From positions 1 through 8,363 of the forward strand of contig JADGQU010000087.1 of the NCBI GenBank assembly GCA_017881545.1: a DNA stretch of 8,363 bases, in the 5' to 3' direction. The stretch comes from Gemmatimonadaceae bacterium. GTDB lineage: Bacteria; Gemmatimonadota; Gemmatimonadetes; Gemmatimonadales; Gemmatimonadaceae. The notes beneath the pieces were generated by a model, which saw only the letters and a list, made by a program, of their open reading frames with translations, was not told the DNA's origin and searched no databases. Positions 7,263 through 8,363 of the stretch are shown one piece after another. How positions within the stretch are numbered: the stretch's first letter is position 1; every line of letters starts with the position of its first letter. The position numbers and the translations under genes were made by a program.

Positions 7263-7333
7263 CTACCGCTCATCCAACTCAGCCAACTCTCGCATTCGAG
7301 ATGATCGCGCGCGTCTTCTCGGTATGCCGTCAC
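7263..7333 (-). other. 71-base intergenic spacer between the two sugar-kinase genes
   Basis: This is the largest gap in the window. It holds a small inverted repeat, TCTCG-CATT-CGAGA at 7288-7301 (5-bp stem), and two copies of CCAACTC (7274-7280 and 7283-7289, plus-strand reading) with a 9-base period. No T-run follows the hairpin, so it is not a convincing terminator. I see no clear -35/-10 pair. It could hold a weak internal promoter or operator, or nothing. Confidence 0.4.
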
Positions 7334-8332
7334 CTAGAGCTCGCCCAGCTTCTGCATCTTGAACGTTGCGATCGCGCCGACGACGCCGGCGGAGAGGGGC
7401 AGTGCGCCGGGAACGATGCGGCACGCTTCGACAGCGGGCCTGAATGCGCGGCGCTTCACCTCCGCGCGCAACGGTCGGAAGAGTGCGTCTCCCGCCTGAG
7501 TGACTCCACCCGCGAGCACGACCGTATCCGGATTGAAGATGTTGAGGAGATTGGACACCCCCGCTCCGAGAAAGCGAGCCGTCTCGCGCACCACCTCTCT
7601 GGCCGTCGAGTCGCCGCGCTTCGCGGCATCGTAGACGATCTGCGCGGTGATCTTCCGCAGGTCGCCGTCTACCATGCTGATCAGAATGGACTCGGTCTCA
7701 TCGCCACGCAGCGCTTCTCGCGCGCGCTCCGCGATCGCGGGCCCCGAGGCGTAAGCCTCGAGGCAGCCGTAGTTCCCGCATTTGCAGCGGCGTCCCGTGG
7801 AGTCGATCGTGGTATGACCGATCTCTCCCGCGACGTCCGATGCGCCGTGATACAGCTTGCCCTCAAGGATCAGCCCACCGCCGATTCCTGTTCCCAGGGT
7901 CATGCCGATCACGTTTCGGCCACCGACCGCCGCACCGCACCAGAACTCGCCGAGTGTCGCGCAGTTGGCGTCGTTATCGAGTGTGGCCTCGAGATGCACC
8001 CTGCTCGAGATCTCGTCGCGGAGCGGATAGTTCTTCCACCCGAGGTTGGGCGTCACGATGACTATGCCCTTCTCGCGATCGAGCGGTCCCGGCGATCCAA
8101 TGCCGACGCCCAGAAAATCGGATCGCTGGGCGCCCGTTTCCGACATTGTTTGCGCGATCACCTGCTCGATCATTCCCGCGATTCGATCCACGACCGCGGC
8201 AGCTCCACCTTCGGCGAGTGTCTGCCTCGTGTGCATCGCGATCTCGCGGCTCCCATCGAGGGGCATCGCGCCCGCGACGATGTTGGTGCCGCCCAGATCC
8301 ACTCCGACGATGTAACGCTCCTTCACGCTCAT
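7334..8332 (-). CDS. ROK-family glucokinase-like sugar kinase
   Basis: ROK kinases phosphorylate glucose, N-acetylmannosamine or related sugars with ATP. The family also includes repressors, but this 332-residue protein lacks the N-terminal helix-turn-helix of those. The visible motifs are the phosphate loop GVDLGGTNI (10-18), substrate and catalytic residues in LDNDANCA (118-125, base D121), the second phosphate motif MTLGTGIGGGLI (144-155), AGEIGHTT (168-175, with E170 and H173), and the zinc-binding Cys cluster CKCGNYGCLEA (C183, C185, C190), with H173 as probable fourth ligand. VVLAGGV (271-277) is the adenosine motif. The pattern fits bacterial glucokinases (EC 2.7.1.2), though ROK substrate cannot be read reliably from motifs. 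The ATG at 8332 gives the expected short N-terminus. Only 31 bases lie upstream in the window, too few to judge a promoter. Confidence 0.93.
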   Translation of the reverse strand: MSVKERYIVGVDLGGTNIVAGAMPLDGSREIAMHTRQTLAEGGAAAVVDRIAGMIEQVIAQTMSETGAQRSDFLGVGIGSPGPLDREKGIVIVTPNLGWKNYPLRDEISSRVHLEATLDNDANCATLGEFWCGAAVGGRNVIGMTLGTGIGGGLILEGKLYHGASDVAGEIGHTTIDSTGRRCKCGNYGCLEAYASGPAIAERAREALRGDETESILISMVDGDLRKITAQIVYDAAKRGDSTAREVVRETARFLGAGVSNLLNIFNPDTVVLAGGVTQAGDALFRPLRAEVKRRAFRPAVEACRIVPGALPLSAGVVGAIATFKMQKLGEL

Positions 8333-8363
8333 ACGGGCACCGGTGGGTTGAGGACTTCCGTCA

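Noticed and set aside
7288..7301. Small inverted repeat as a transcription terminator
   Set aside because: The stem is only 5 bp and no T-run follows in the direction of transcription.

Overview
The window is a gene-dense, GC-rich piece of bacterial chromosome in which every gene I can support lies on the minus strand. Read in the direction of transcription (high to low coordinates) the order is: ROK-family sugar kinase, PfkB-family sugar kinase, STAS-like/histidine-kinase-type ATPase, STAS-like/winged-helix protein, a 101-residue beta-barrel-like protein, a cystathionine gamma-synthase/lyase family PLP enzyme, FtsE, FtsX, an EnvC-type murein hydrolase activator, and the 5' two-thirds of endonuclease IV (nfo), which runs off the left edge. 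The gene content and protein style suggest a Gram-negative-type soil or environmental bacterium. I lean towards Gemmatimonadota, but this is an impression from the proteins and not a demonstrated assignment.

Layout: 7334-8332 (ROK) and 6264-7262 (PfkB) are sugar kinases separated by 71 bases, the only sizeable intergenic gap. 4497-6267 is a three-gene cluster with the look of a partner-switching regulator: a protein with an N-terminal STAS-like domain and a C-terminal GHKL ATPase, a second STAS-like protein ending in a winged helix, and a small protein resembling a double-psi beta-barrel domain. 3328-4488 is the transsulfuration-family enzyme. 555-3325 is the division module ftsE-ftsX-envC, whose products would form an inner-membrane ABC complex that signals to periplasmic cell-wall amidases. 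1-571 is the start of a DNA-repair endonuclease.

Nearly all junctions overlap or touch: GTGA at 6264-6267, TTGA at 5380-5383, ATGA at 4799-4802, 8 bases at 4489-4496, 2 bases at 3326-3327, directly abutting at 2584/2585, CTGA at 1739-1742, and a 17-base overlap at 555-571. This points to one co-transcribed, translationally coupled unit, and most genes start with GTG, TTG or CTG rather than ATG. I found no tRNA, rRNA, CRISPR array, insertion sequence, attachment site or convincing factor-independent terminator.

The most interesting parts are the STAS/ATPase/winged-helix cluster, which has the parts of a signalling switch but no sigma factor beside it, the free-standing barrel-like protein coupled to it, and an EnvC whose LytM domain has lost part but not all of its metal and catalytic site.
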